Below are positions 40,800 to 52,865 of a stretch of 64,000 nucleotides of DNA, in pieces (the stretch's first letter is position 1; each line of letters starts with the position of its first letter). This DNA comes from Bemisia tabaci. Its lineage: Eukaryota; Arthropoda; Insecta; Hemiptera; Aleyrodidae. The notes below the pieces were generated by a model that was not told the DNA's origin, ran no database searches, and saw nothing but the letters and a program-made list of their open reading frames with translations. The translations under genes were made by a program, and so were the position numbers. The stretch lies in assembly GCF_918797505.1 (NCBI RefSeq), contig NC_092801.1:30100477-30164476 (forward strand). The letters run 5' to 3'.

Positions 40800-42170
40800 T
40801 TTAACCAGGAAAACCTCCACATTTTTAACTAAAAATTTCGCTGATTTTCCTCAGATCTCATGCAAAAATCAAAAAAATTTAAATGAAAATTGCACGGGTA
40901 CATCCTTTTTGTTTAAAACATTTTTTTTTTGTGTCAGTTTTGCGACTTTAGAATGGAGTAACGTTCCTTCGTCTAAAGTACCTCGACAGGAACTATATCT
41001 GACTCATTTTAGAAGCAAGACAGTTCTCTTCCGCAGATACGTTCCTTTATGGATGAGTTTAAAAGGAGGCCTTGTGGAATGATGCAGTCCATATGTAACG
41101 CGTAACAGGGCTACTAATATCTCTGAAAGTTTGGCCTTCATAAATTCTACCGAAAATTTCTGCTCGTACTGAAAGTACACCGAAAAAAGTTCGATTGTTT
41201 TAGCCGAACATTCGGTTTTCCATATAGATCAATCTACTCGGTTTGTCAAACTTCGCTTTCTATCTGTGAAATTGAACGATTGGCTCACGTGATCAAACTC
41301 TTTGATTGAACCGAACTGAACGAAAAGAGTTGATCACGATAATGAAGCATTTGGTCATATAGCATTCAATTTTGAGTTCAATTTGACATTCGGTTATAGC
41401 ACTTCATTTCAGGTTCGGTTTGACAAAGCGAATAATTTGAGTGCTGTGGAGCACGGATAGAACTTTAGTCCATCAAATCGAAATCTTTTTTGGTAGTAAC
41501 AAAGGAAATTTTACTGTCTGAATTGAAATTTTTTTTCCAGCACACCAAGTCATATTGCCTTATGAGTACATCATGGTAAAATACCTCTGTGCACTCCAAG
41601 TATTTAGACTCTAAATTTTCGAAACTCTGACAAAATCCACATCTAATGACGAACTGAGAACAATTTAAGACAGAGCAACGAAGGAAAGTTTTCCCTTGAA
41701 ATCTTCTTCATTATGCTGATGGAAAAACTCCATGCAAACTCAAATTTGCAATGATGAGTGATTTCAATCATAAAAGAAGGAAACTTGCGTGTTAAGTACA
41801 ATCGATCAGTATTTTCAATTACCTAATAGACCAAACTCCTATCAGCCACAATATTTTTTGGAGGGGCAGAAGAAAGGATTCAAGAGTGCCTTTGCTTTTT
41901 TAGCTTTAGTCTTAGAAAACTCAAATTTAAGTATTTTAGTAACTGAAAGTTATCTCATGGGAAATTTAATTCTAACATGGAATTTTCCCAATTTTTTTTT
42001 TGAATTATCGCTTTAACAAGTTTTAACACATTTTTCCAGTCGTTGTTATGAAGTTACTTTAGGGGTCCCCATAAACAGTCAGTCTCGTTAACAATGATGC
42101 ATTGTCCCCAAGATCAGAATAGTTGATATAACAAATGTAACAATTATAACAAATATACAAATAATACAAT
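40800..42170. other. Upstream of gene A, nothing recognised
   Basis: 41190-41450 contains repeated TTCGGTT / AACCGAA motifs in both orientations, probably a decayed inverted element. No exon or RNA gene seen. Confidence 0.45.
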
Positions 42171-42430
42171 ATATTGACGGTGAAACTACCAGAACACTTA
42201 TCTCGGTTTGCGACGTTGTAAACTTCCTGTCTTGCTTTATTTTTTAAATGGAAATCTACTCAGCGTCAATTATGGAAAACTCCTGTGTTTTTTCCTCTTT
42301 GTGCGGGGAAAACTCTGTGAAAATTTCAAAAAATTATCTTGATTTGGTCTCCTTCAAAAAAATAAAATGGGAGCGGAGATTTTTAAACACCGCAAACGAG
42401 ATACGTGGTTTGGCAGTTTCACCGCCGATA
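42171..42430. mobile_element. R10 MITE copy
   Basis: TTGACGGTGAAACTACCAGAAC to GTGGTTTGGCAGTTTCACCG, about 260 bp. Confidence 0.8.
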
Positions 42431-42974
42431 TGTAACAGTTTACGTTGTAAACAACGACGAGAAATGTAGGTTGGACCTGGACGTTGACTTTTCCATGAGC
42501 ATTGGAGGTGGAAAGATTCTCTTTATCTAGGGAAGGGAAAATTTAATGTTATCCTGAGATTACAATTTTTTCTGAATCTAAAAAATTATTCCAAGCGTTA
42601 TGCAAAACAGCTAAGTGCGATTCTGAAATTGTTAATTCCAAGCCAGCGAAAATGTAAGAGGAATATGTTACCAGCAAAACACCGTGCGCACGTATTAACA
42701 CCATTGTTTTGCGTCCAACTAATGATAATGGGATCGAGGACCAGCATTTATATAACTTTGCAAAAACCTTTTAGTCCTGAGGTATTTTTGGAACTTTAAA
42801 AAGTGTCAGAGCATCCTTTTAGTGCCTCGTTATAGTGTGCGCCAGAGGTTCCCACCCATCAGAAGATTTCAGATGATTGATGGGATTTTTTGCCGAATTT
42901 TTCTAAATGTGAACAACCTCGTACTCCGTTGACAACTCACGAAGTAGTTCGTTCATAAAAGGGAATTATTAGTT

Positions 42975-43483
42975 AATGGAGATGTTGCATGTGTGAGGAA
43001 TTTGCGATTTGACTGTTGATTCTTACGTAAAAGTTCGCGAGAAACACGATGGTGCCACTGGTTTTCTCTAAAATCAACTTCCAAGCTCAAAAAAAGCTCT
43101 TAAGTTGAGGCCAAAATGGAGGGGGTATTCCACGCTATCCTGAAAGTCCACCTCTACATCAATACAAAATCTCCTTGCAAAGATAGGGAGCAAATACATT
43201 GACAGGGCTCCCACTTTATTTAGGGACTCTAAAATTGAAAACACGGCAATACTGCTAATGTATTTGCTCCCTATCTTTGCATGGAGAGTTTGTCTTGATG
43301 TAGAGGTGGACTCCCGGGAAAGCGTGGGATATTCCCTCCATTTTGGCCTCAACATGAGAGCTTTTTTTTGAGTTTGGGAGTTGATTTCAGAGAAAACCAG
43401 TGGCACCATCGTATTTCTCGCGAACTTCTACATGAGAATCAGTGGTCAAATCGCAGATTCGTCACACATGCAACATCTCCATT
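42975..43483. mobile_element. R2 MITE copy
   Basis: Both ends AATGGAGATGTTGCATGTGTG intact, about 509 bp. Confidence 0.88.
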
Positions 43484-45625
43484 CTACAAAAAAGAGCGAA
43501 AAAATGAAAAATGCCTGCCTACCTACTTGCTCGAATGTAATGACGTAATGTAGTACCTGCGTGAACCTATCACCTATATGCATAGAGACACTAATGACGC
43601 TTACGTTGTCTCTAAAACGCGCTGGCAAAAGCGCAGGTCCTTATTGCAAAATGTAGTCCAGTTAATCATCGATCTCACCCATTCAGTCATCATTGAAATT
43701 TTCTTTTCCATTTCGTTTCCTAACGCTACCTCCTTTAGAAGCGTATCAAGTTAGTGTTTTTTGTGTATCGGAGAGGCAGGCACTGAAACTTTTCTGTTGT
43801 ACTGTAGACTTTGTATCGCACCGGTGAACGTTAGCAGTCTTGCATGTTGAGCATATGTATTCTCCGCGAAAACATGCCTCGGTAGGTGATCCAGGGTTTA
43901 ACTACCAGATGTGCAATAATATATGTACATTATGCAGAATCTCTTCCCTCAAAGCAGGTAACGCAATTGAATCGGCTCATGGGAAAACCTCAATTGTCCA
44001 TTTTCTCTAATTTTGAGAGAGATGCAAAAAACCGTAGATGCCTTTTAAATGCGGGATTCAAAAATGTTCAGAAGTTAACTATTACAGGAGTGGATTGTAG
44101 AAAAGGATCCCTAATAGTTTCTAGCTCCTCTTCTGTCTGGGACGGAGTAATTAAATGGAAAGGACTCTGGACATTAGCGGTTTTCGCATGATACGTACAA
44201 ATCGCCGAGTTTTGGAGCCGTTTGATATTTTTAAAATTCATTCTAAATATTTTAAAGCGATAGACAATCATTCAAGTAAAGTTAAGAAAATACAATTCTG
44301 GACAATTGCGGCACTTAAAATATCATCACGAAACTACCAGCAATAAAATGGGCATTAGCGGTTTTCGCGTGATTTGTGCGTGGACGGTTTTAAAACATCG
44401 TAAACGCATAAACGTAAGTGTAACTCCCGGGCAAAATAAGGTTATCCGAACGTATTTTGAGACGCTGAATCCGAATATGACCTCTGTTTTTTCCATCACC
44501 CTCCAATTTTCCGGAAAAGGCATTTTTGGTGTTTTCCCGACTGTTATCCCCTACAGAATATAGGTAAAATTTTTCTCAGCTACGAGATACAATTTTACCG
44601 ATGTCTTTTTATCTGATGAGTCCGAAAATGACCTTTATTTTCTCCCGTTCACCTCTCAGTTTTCCGGAATTCCATTCTACGTGATTTGACCACTTGTATC
44701 GGCACTTTTCAATGGTGAAAAATGTAAACTTTCAACGCTGTATGCCAAAACGAGCCAAACTGACGGCGACTACGTGCCAACTAAGAGTTAAAAATACCAT
44801 CCTTTTAGAGCTTTTTCAATTTTTCATTAAAGTTGGAGTTTTATCTCATTAATCTACATAGTATCATCGGAGCAAATGCGTAAAAGGATAATGTTTTAAG
44901 CGTTAACTCTCAGCCTCAACATTTTCAAGAAAAAAACTAATGACCGTGTGGCAGGTATGATTTCCTGAAGGTCGAACGTTGGAAGTTCAAAATTAAAATG
45001 AGCGCATGCCGTGTGGGTTGGAGGTTTTTACTCGTTACAAAACCGGCAAAATTTTTAAAACCATAAAAGATTAGATTCGGATCGTATTTAATAGAAGGGA
45101 ACCAGCTCGATTGCAGTGTTCTCAAAATCGTGCAACGCCTCTCCGCTTTAAAAATGCTAAATACATGAGCGATGATACAATTCAAACGATCGTTTCCCTC
45201 AAAAAAATAATAATTTTTTGGTAGAAAAACAAACACTATTTATTATTCAAGGCATTTTTGTTAGATAAATGAGCATGATTTTTTCAACATTGTTATCGAG
45301 CTTGGACACCCAAGAATCACAGCACGTGTTATGTCAATTATGTCATCAAAATTTTACGTAGTATAATAAAAAAATTCCATTTTTTTGCTCACAAGCAAGA
45401 AATTGGGACTGCTGGTATCTGTAATTTCGAACTTCCGCCTGACCTAAAACCAAGGTCGGCTTAAATCGAATTAAACGTCGAGCTAATTTTACCATCCTTT
45501 ACGATGAAATGCTCTTATTATATACCTAGTGCTGAATTGTTCTTTAAAAGTTGAAATACATTGTAAATAATCAAAAGAGAGCGATTTTTAATGAATTCCA
45601 GTCATTGCTTTTCGTCCAAAGACAA
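43484..45625. other. No recognisable gene
   Basis: A loosely repeated GGACATTAGCGGTTTTCGC / GGGCATTAGCGGTTTTCGC pair (44168, 44348) suggests an old direct duplication. ORFs up to 100 codons lack recognisable features. Confidence 0.45.
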
Positions 45626-45629
45626 GTTT

Positions 45630-46095
45630 GACCGCGTTTAGCAGAAAGGAACTAGCCACATCACACTGAAAAAAAAAGAATCTTAAAGCCGCCAAGAAGT
45701 ATTTTTTCTTAAATCAAGAATTTTGCTGCTAAATACAAACTACTTTTTTGCTTAACCGAAGCATTATTTTTCTTGTATCAAGAAAAATTCAGCTTAAATC
45801 AAGATAAAAAAAATTATTGGCGGCAAATTCAAGAATCATCAAGCTTGTGCCAAGCACCTTTTTTTCAGTGGCTATTGTAAAATTTAACCGGTCAATTTAA
45901 TTTTTTACAAGAGAACCTTCGTGCGGGTTCCTTTGGAAATTTTAAGGAATTTGCTTCGTACTATGCAGAAAAATCCCTGAAATTTGCCCACAAATCCGCA
46001 CAACTGTTTTCATCTAAAAAATTAAACTGCCCCATTAAATTTTGCAACAGCTGATGTGGCTTGATTCCTTTCTGCTCAACGCAGTCCATTTTATT
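45630..46095. mobile_element. MITE interrupted by a CACTGAAAAAAA MITE
   Basis: The outer arms TTTAGCAGAAAGGAACTAGCCACATCA and TGATGTGGCTTGATTCCTTTCTGCT pair. Next to the left arm, 45668-45873 is a separate element with ends CACTGAAAAAAAAAG / CTTTTTTTCAGTG. Confidence 0.78.
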
Positions 46096-46449
46096 CTTAA
46101 TGACCGGTTTGATCTACGCTGATTTTAATTCTCACAAGTAACTGGACAATGAGCCAGTTGTGCTGGTCTCAGAATCGTGTTTTGGTAATTGATTCCTGTA
46201 GATCAGCTAAAAATAGTGAGATCCATCCAATCAGCAGCTCTTTACGTTCAATATTAACCGAGGTATCGCGCTTTGAAATATTCGGTTCATGACGTCACCC
46301 ACCGCGGTAGCGACATCCTTTATTTCCTCCACCTTGCTTTCATCGGAGTTTCGTGCTTAGTAAAGTAACCTAGTGCAAATGTCTCACTGATTAATGAAAG
46401 CAAGGTGGAAGAAACCGAGGGTGTTACTATCCGTGATGGATGACGTCAT

Positions 46450-47318
46450 CAGGGCCGGATTTACCTACTTGCCGCCCATGGGCCGCTTGTATTTTGCCGC
46501 CCCCTTCTCATTCGTTTTGAAACATCAATAAAAACCATCAAGTGAACGTTCCGGAGGAGGAGGGGTGCATAAGACGCGTTTACCTACTCGTGTTGGAAAT
46601 ATTTTTTACGGAAGCCCTGTCAACACTACTAGCAAAATTTCACGGAGCTTTGCGCGAAAGTTAAGTTCCGTAAACATATCTCTGTGTTGACAAGGTCCTC
46701 CATTTATAAGAAATGAACCAACAAATTGAAAGAACAAATATAAATGTGGTTTAATAAATTTTAACTTCCTTCGCTGCGCCGCGCCGGGCTGATAGCACTG
46801 TGTTTTGCGCAATGCGTGAAGTATTCATGCAGTCTTGTAGGCGCTATGCGTTTCATGCCGACCGCTGCTGACCGCACTGTGTTTGACGCAATGCGTGAAG
46901 TATTCATGCAGTCTTGGAGGTGCTACGCGTTTCACGCCAACCGCTCCTGACCGCACTGTGTTTGACGCAATGGGTGAGTTATTCATGCAGTCTTGGAGGC
47001 GCTAATATGTGTTACATGTCGACCGCCGCGCCGTGCCGAGGGCTTGATCATTCCGCTCTGCGCTGAGCTCCAGGCCAAATTGCGTGTTTAGTTCCTCTCT
47101 TAACTCAACTAATTAAAGATGCTGTCTCTTTTATCACCGAAAAACGATGAAATTAGAAATTACTATGCTCTCAGGTAAGAGAGATTTTATCCCCCTTTTC
47201 TCATTGATAATTTTTTTTTTCTGAATCCGATTTTTTTTATACCTATATGCTTAAAAAAATTGCAAAATTTGCCGCCGTGGGCCGCGGCCCATGTGGCCAC
47301 CCCCTTAATGCGGACCTG
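46450..47318. mobile_element. Non-autonomous hAT element, 869 bp, 8-bp target duplication
   Basis: Ends CAGGGCCGGATTTACC and GGCCACCCCCTTAATGCGGACCTG (TIR CAGGNCCGNATT) are flanked on both sides by GACGTCAT (46442-46449 and 47319-47326). An 8-bp duplication with CAGGGCCGG-type ends is diagnostic of hAT. Subterminal GGGCCGC blocks are mirrored. There is no transposase, so it moves in trans. It carries a 79-bp minisatellite. Confidence 0.9.
46800..47035 (+). repeat. 79-bp minisatellite, three units, inside the hAT element
   Basis: GCAATGCGTGAAGTATTCATGCAGTCTT begins units at 46809, 46888 and (as GCAATGGGTGAGTTATTCATGCAGTC) 46967, an exact 79-bp period. The units also contain GACCGCACTGTGTTTGACGC and CGTTTCACGCC. 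Relatives in the opposite orientation are at 38525-38700. Confidence 0.88.
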
Positions 47319-47583
47319 GACGTCATTTTTCGAAGCGTGATATCTCGGTTAATATTGAACGCAGAGAGTTGCTTTTTAGACGGATCTTATTGTTTTTAGC
47401 TGATCTACAGGAATCAAGCCACAAAATACGATTCTGTGACCAGCGCAGCTGACCTACTGAGTTTGCTAGTTATGATGTGAAAAATGAATGCTGATATCTT
47501 TCATACGAGTTTATTTGGAAATTTTTAATACATTTAGTAAGTTTAACATTAAATTTTAGTGAAAAAGTATGCCTCGTAACGCA

Positions 47584-47750
47584 GCAGTGGCGTGGCAAGC
47601 TCTGCGATGTATCGATTGATCTACCATTTTAACCTATGGAAAAGGATCGATTTTGAGGGTGTTCGCAACGAACACCTTAATAATCGATTCTTTACCATAG
47701 CTTCAAATGGGGGAAATATCGATAATCGATCATTCACGCCACGCCACTGC
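47584..47750. mobile_element. R3 MITE copy
   Basis: GCAGTGGCGTGGCAAGC to TCACGCCACGCCACTGC with the GTGTTCGCAACGAACACC hairpin. Confidence 0.85.
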
Positions 47751-48292
47751 GTAACGCTTAAATGGGTCCGTTGCGAACTCATGCCGGAGAAAAATAAAGA
47801 GTCGTCTCGCATGGGAAATGGATGAATAATCACGATGAGAGTTTTTAGAAGGTTTGTAATTCACTTTCGACTTCACAATCTGCGTAAAACAAGTCGCATT
47901 ATTCAGCTTTTTGCTTCAAAAAGTATTCCATTGAGGAATACTTAATTTCGACCACATTTTGCAATTAGGAACTGCTACGATGTCTGGATCACTTTAGAAA
48001 CGGCATACGTGCTTTCGATCTCCAGACGTAGAAAGGTGTTTTTATGTATGAGCCAGGAATTTCAAAACGCAGTTCATTTGATGAGTCATTCCGGTGTCGC
48101 AACGTGACAAAAAAACAGCGTTTATGAACAACGTAACGCGCAGGGGGGAAAGGGGGTGTATGAGCCTACGTTACAAGGGGATCATGCTCGTGTTACGCAA
48201 CCTTCTTCAATGATGGAAAACGCATAAATTAATAAATGTGTCATTTTCATTTCTTCGACGTTATTCGCCTCACTGTCATTAAAAATATACTT

Positions 48293-48582
48293 AATGGCCT
48301 GGTTACACGCTCAAATGTCCGTCAAATTCCGATCAAAATGATGACCAAGATGGCGGTCGAGAGTTATCTAGATTAATGAGTAAAATTAATTAAAACAGCA
48401 GCGTGTTGATTGAAATAAGCATGAAATAAGCACGGTTGTGTGGAAATCAGATGACGGATGAGCCCCACAGTTCCATCATCTACCATCAAGTTTTTGCAGG
48501 CCGCAGAAATTTGATGGTAGATGGTGCGCACCGGTCACCATTTGATCGGAAATTGATGGGAATTTGAGCGTGTAACCAGCAC
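48293..48582. mobile_element. MITE with TGGTTACACGCTCAAAT ends
   Basis: TGGTTACACGCTCAAATGTC...TTCCGATCAAAATG at left pairs with CATTTGATCGGAA...AATTTGAGCGTGTAACCA at right. 290 bp, non-coding. Confidence 0.85.
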
Positions 48583-48671
48583 ATAAAATATTAGTCAGTA
48601 ATACATCCAACGGTTTCCCTCAAATTTGTGATATCATAAGGTTGAGAGGGGAGGGGCTCGTCAAGCTTCAT

Positions 48672-49225
48672 AATGGACCACTAGACAAGGTACGAATTTC
48701 AGCACTCTGATATATGATCCGTGACCAAAATTTCACGTAGAGCACGATGCGCACAATGAAAATTATCGAAATCAACTCCTCACAACGATATTTAATGATT
48801 CTTGATGCGTGAATTCAAACCACCCGCTCATGAAAACTCAATGCTCTACTTGATTCACATCGCGCGCTAAACGTTATCATGACAGTCTCTGCGCGATGTA
48901 AAAATCTGGCAACCTCAATCTTGACGCTTTGGCTCAGCTATAGCAAATTGCCTATAGTTCGAACAACACATGGTGGGAAATGAATATTGCTCGATTAAGA
49001 AACTTGCTGAGACCGTTGTCGTGCGCGATTTGACTCACGTAGAGCTTTGAGTTTCTTGTGAGCGGGCAGTTCAAAATCCGCGTAACCAATGTGAAATAAA
49101 AGGTTAATATTTTCGTTAGGAGTTGGTTTCAGTAATTTCGTTGCGCGAATCGTGCTCTACGTGAAATTCTGGTTAAGAAACATGTACCGGAATCCTTAAA
49201 TTCGTACCTTGTCTATTGGTCCATT
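48672..49225. mobile_element. R1 MITE copy
   Basis: ATGGACCACTAGACAAGGTA to CTTGTCTATTGGTCCAT, flanked by TA on both sides in this copy. Confidence 0.87.
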
Positions 49226-49375
49226 ATTGAGGGGAGTCCGGGGTTGCATTACGAAGCGTTACAGGGGGAGGAGGTCGAGAATGTCGAAGAATCCATTTTT
49301 GAAGATTTGGCGGCCACGCCTTCCTTCAAATGACCCGTCCAATTGCTAGGGAAGCTATTTAATAATTACTGGACA

Positions 49376-49795
49376 AGCTAATGGGTCAGTTGCGCTAGTC
49401 ATAAAATCGTGTTTTGATGGTCTAAGCTCATATATCGACAGAAAATAATGAGATCAGTTCAAGCGCCAAGTTTCTGCGTCCAATATTGACGAAGATATTG
49501 CTAATCAAAAAAACACGGTGAATGACGGCATCGTTCGCGGTAGTCTATACCTACCTTGGTTTCATCAAACATGGGTACACACGTTTGCATTGGTTGCTCA
49601 ACGCTAAACACGGATGAAACCAAGGCATGCACCACCGCGGTTGATGACGTCATTCACTGTGTTTTTTCTACAAGCGATATCTCCGTTAATATTGGACGTA
49701 GAAACTTGGTGTTTAGAACGTATCATTATTTTTTGCTAATCTCTACACTTAAACCATCAAAATACGAGTCTGTGACTATAGCGCAACTGACCATT
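49376..49795. mobile_element. R6 foldback MITE copy
   Basis: GGGTCAGTTGCGCTAGTCA...GGTTTCATCAAACATGGG at left, mirrored to AGCGCAACTGACC at right. Uninterrupted. Confidence 0.8.
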
Positions 49796-50230
49796 CTGCT
49801 GCGATAGCGAAGAGAGCTGTAATTCTCAAATTTTGGAAATCGAGTTTCCTTCAAAATTTGTCTGATCCTTTTTAAATGAAATCACTGAAATATCTAAAAC
49901 AGCACAATGGACCACTAGACAAAGTACGAATTTAAGCAATCTGATACATGTTCCTTAACCAGAATTTTACGTAGAAGATGAGTCTTGCATCAAAAATTAT
50001 CGAAATCAATTCCTATCTAAGATATCAACGTTTGCATTTTACATTGGTTACGGGAAATTTGAATTGCCCGATCACACGAAACTCAATACTCTACAATACT
50101 CTAGTGAGTTCAATCGCGTACTACAACGGTTTCGGCAGGCTTCTCAATCCGGCACCGTTTATTTTCCACCCTGTGGTGTTCAAACTATAAACAACTCGAC
50201 TCAGCTGAGCCAAAGCGTCAAGATTGAGGT

Positions 50231-50360
50231 TAAAATGGTTAAAATTCCTTTTTTAAAAACTCACCATTTTCACTTAATATATTTTATGTCACAAAATATT
50301 GACATTAAATATATTAAGTGAAAGTGGTGAGTTTTTAAAAAAGGAATTTTAACCATTTTA
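50231..50360. mobile_element. 130-bp foldback nested in R1
   Basis: TAAAATGGTTAAAATTCCTTTT is mirrored near-perfectly to the right. AGATTGAGGTT before and AGATCGAGGTT after (50398) look like a target or microhomology duplication, with about 37 bp of extra sequence between. Confidence 0.82.
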
Positions 50361-50555
50361 CATGAACCTTTCACTGTTTGTTAAAATTGTTTAAAAAAGA
50401 TCGAGGTTGCCAGATTTTCATATATCAGAGACTGTCATGGTAATTTTTATTGTGCGATTTGACTCACGTAGACCATTGAGTTTTCATGAGCGGGATGTTT
50501 GGATTCACGCGTCGAGAAACATTCGATATCTTGGTTAGGAGTAGATTTCAGTAAA

Positions 50556-51236
50556 GTAGGTGTCCCATTGAGGAGAGTTTTTTGACCCAAAAGGTTTGAG
50601 GATCTAAGCATGGTAGCCTTTTAGTTTAGACCCTAAAACATAGAGAAACACTCATTTTAGCTGAACCGGTTGTATCTAAGGAATTGCGAGCAGTTGAAGT
50701 TCACTGATTATGCCGATTACCTGCTGATTATCGTTCACTGTGCGCTGATTAGCTTGACCACTGTGTGCCCATCAAACGGACTATGCATTACATTAGTCAC
50801 CTAAGTATTGTCGATTATTTCAAAAACTGTTCTCAGACTTATAGGGTTACTTTTGCAACTACTGATATTGAAAACATTGGTACGAAATTCGAAGAAAGTT
50901 CACTTTTAAGTGCCTGCACAAGGGACTACCACTTTCATATTCGAATATTACACCCATTACAACATATTTAAAGGAGGAAGTCGTAGTCGCATGTGCTCAT
51001 ACTTAAACAATCTAATTTATAGGATCGAAAATGAGCATTTATTCGAGAGAACTGCAAAACTTCACTATTTTGCGCTGGTAAATCAGACAAAAACCTTTCA
51101 AAAACACCTCAAATAAGGACAAGTTCTCACAAGGTAGATGATTAAGAGTCGATTTGACCGTACATGACATTATTCTAAGCTGTTTCAATTTTCGACCAAA
51201 GTTAGGGCCGAAATACCCTCCTAAATTGGACACATC
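50556..51236. mobile_element. 681-bp element nested in R1
   Basis: Ends GTAGGTGTCCCATTGAGGAG and CTCCTAAATTGGACACATCC form imperfect TIRs (GTCCNATTNAGGAG). The interior has short ORFs only. Family unknown. Confidence 0.6.
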
Positions 51237-51599
51237 CTTTCGTTGCGCAAATCGTGTTCCACGTGAAATTTTGGTTGAGAGACATGCATCAAAATGCTTA
51301 AATTCGAACCTTATCTACTGGTCCATTTGAAGAAGAACGAAGGCTTCTTTCAGTAAAATTTTTCGCTCAGACGTTTCCGAGCCCATTTTCTCAAAACTTA
51401 ATTTCCGCACTCACGGCTCTCTTCGCTATCTCTAGTAGCATAATTTTTGTTTTTTCCAATAAAAAGTACAAAAAAACATATCTATTATCTAAATGGTTGT
51501 TTTATATGAAAAACGTGCAACGCTTATATAAAGAAAAATCAAATTTCAGACTTGACCATGAAATATGAAAAATGATAAAAGCTAGAAAAGGTAATTTTT

Positions 51600-51830
51600 T
51601 TTAATAGACAAGTTTTTTTTTATATAACGCATGCATACGGAAGTGTTAAAAGTGAACATTTTTATGTAACTATTATATTAAGAAAAAGGTCATAATTTTC
51701 GTGAGCTTTTCGCGAATCAGAAGATTTTTTAGTAAGTTTGCGAAAAGCTCACGAAAATTATGACTTTTTTTTATATAATGGTTACATGAAAATGTTCACT
51801 TTTAACACTTTCGTACATAATCCTCATATT
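51600..51830. mobile_element. Near-perfect foldback MITE
   Basis: GGAAGTGTTAAAAGTGAACATTTT...GGTCATAATTTTCGTGAGCTTTTCGC is mirrored to the right around TCAGAAGATTTTTTAGTAAG. Confidence 0.85.
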
Positions 51831-51877
51831 TTCCTTCTGTGGTTCTGCTACTAAGCACGGCAGCATTGGCACGTTGT

Positions 51878-52181
51878 TTATTTCGGCAAATTCTCCTCTG
51901 GAATTGTTTCGGCGTACTTTATGGTACATTTGCCACCCTCGCACACATAGTCGAAGTTAGGGACACTCTTTCCAGACGGAGGCTGTGGCTTCGGTGCAGG
52001 AACTCCTGCCGAGAGGGAACTGGGTAGCGGATGTCCTGATATAGTTCGCATCTGTCTCGGAGGGGCGCTCTGAGTCGTTGCTCCCGAAGAAGGAACCTGT
52101 TGCCCGTTAGGACCCCGTGGTTTTGGAATCGAAGTTTCTCTTCTCCATTCCAACGACTTTTTCGGACTTCGAGGCCCTGCA
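51878..52181 (-). CDS. Gene B last exon: paralog of gene A exon 5
   Basis: Acceptor TTTTTGACTCCAG (phase 2) to a TAA at 51878-51880, 304 bp, 100 residues. It begins AGPRSPKKSLEWRR, continues Pro/Ser/Gln-rich (SGATTQSAPPRQ, PAPKPQPPSGK) and ends in VCEGGKCTIKYAETIPEENL. The C-x-GGKC-x-I block, start phase, intron context (GACTCCAGTG versus GATTCCAGTG) and GP near the junction match gene A exon 5. Upstream exons must lie above 52.2 kb, but none could be fixed. R1 copies flank the exon, as in gene A. Confidence 0.68.
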
Positions 52182-52267
52182 CTGGAGTCAAAAACGGAAG
52201 AAATGTGTCAGTTGCCAGCCAGCACGGCGATAACGATCTATTTTGCATAAAATCTTGATGAAAAGGG

Positions 52268-52830
52268 AATGGACCACTAGACAAGGTACGAATTTCAGCA
52301 TTCTGATACATGTTTCTTAACCAAAATTTTATGTAAAACACGATGCGCACATTGAAAATTACCGAAATCGACTCCTTCCGAAGACATTTAATGATTCCTA
52401 ATGCGTGAATTCAAACAACCCGCTCATGAAAACTCAATGCTCTACGTGATTCACATCGCGCGCTAAACGTATATCATGATAGTCTCTGCGGTATGAAAAT
52501 CTGAAAACCTCAATCTTGACGGTTTGGCTCAGCTATTGCAAATTGCTTATAGTTTGAACAACACATGGTGGAAAATGAACATTGTTCGATTGAGCATTGA
52601 GCGAAGCTTGCTGAAACCGTTGTAGTGCGCGATTTGACTCAAGTAGAGCTTAGAGTTTCTTGTGAGCGGGCAGTGTAAATTCCTCGTAACCAATGTGAAA
52701 TAAAAACGTTAATATCTTCGTTAGGAGTATGTTCCAGTAATTTTCGTTGCACGAATCATGTTCTGCGTAAATTTCTGATAAAGCAGCATGTATCAGATTG
52801 CTTAAATTCGTACCTTGTCCAGTGGTCCAT
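52268..52830. mobile_element. R1 MITE copy
   Basis: AATGGACCACTAGACAAGGTA to CCTTGTCCAGTGGTCCAT. Confidence 0.87.
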
Positions 52831-52865
52831 TGCGCACAAGATTATTCTTGCCGCATCAAATGAGA

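Larger units (their letters stand above)
46160..47465. mobile_element. R6 foldback MITE split by a hAT element
   Basis: Left part 46160-46449 and right part 47319-47465 are continuous with each other in other R6 copies (21128, 49376). They share the 8-bp GACGTCAT duplicated by the insertion. Confidence 0.85.
49907..51329. mobile_element. R1 MITE copy with two nested insertions
   Basis: Left end at 49907, right end at 51237-51329. A small foldback (50231-50360) interrupts the AGATTGAGGTT block. A 681-bp element (50556-51236) interrupts the TTTCAGTAA / TTTCGTTGCGC block. Removing both gives an R1 of the usual length. Confidence 0.82.

Noticed and set aside
18890..47035. CRISPR-like array suggested by recurring GCGCCTACAAAC units
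   Set aside because: Units are far apart or in tandem without unique spacers of constant size; this is a eukaryotic minisatellite/MITE-associated repeat.
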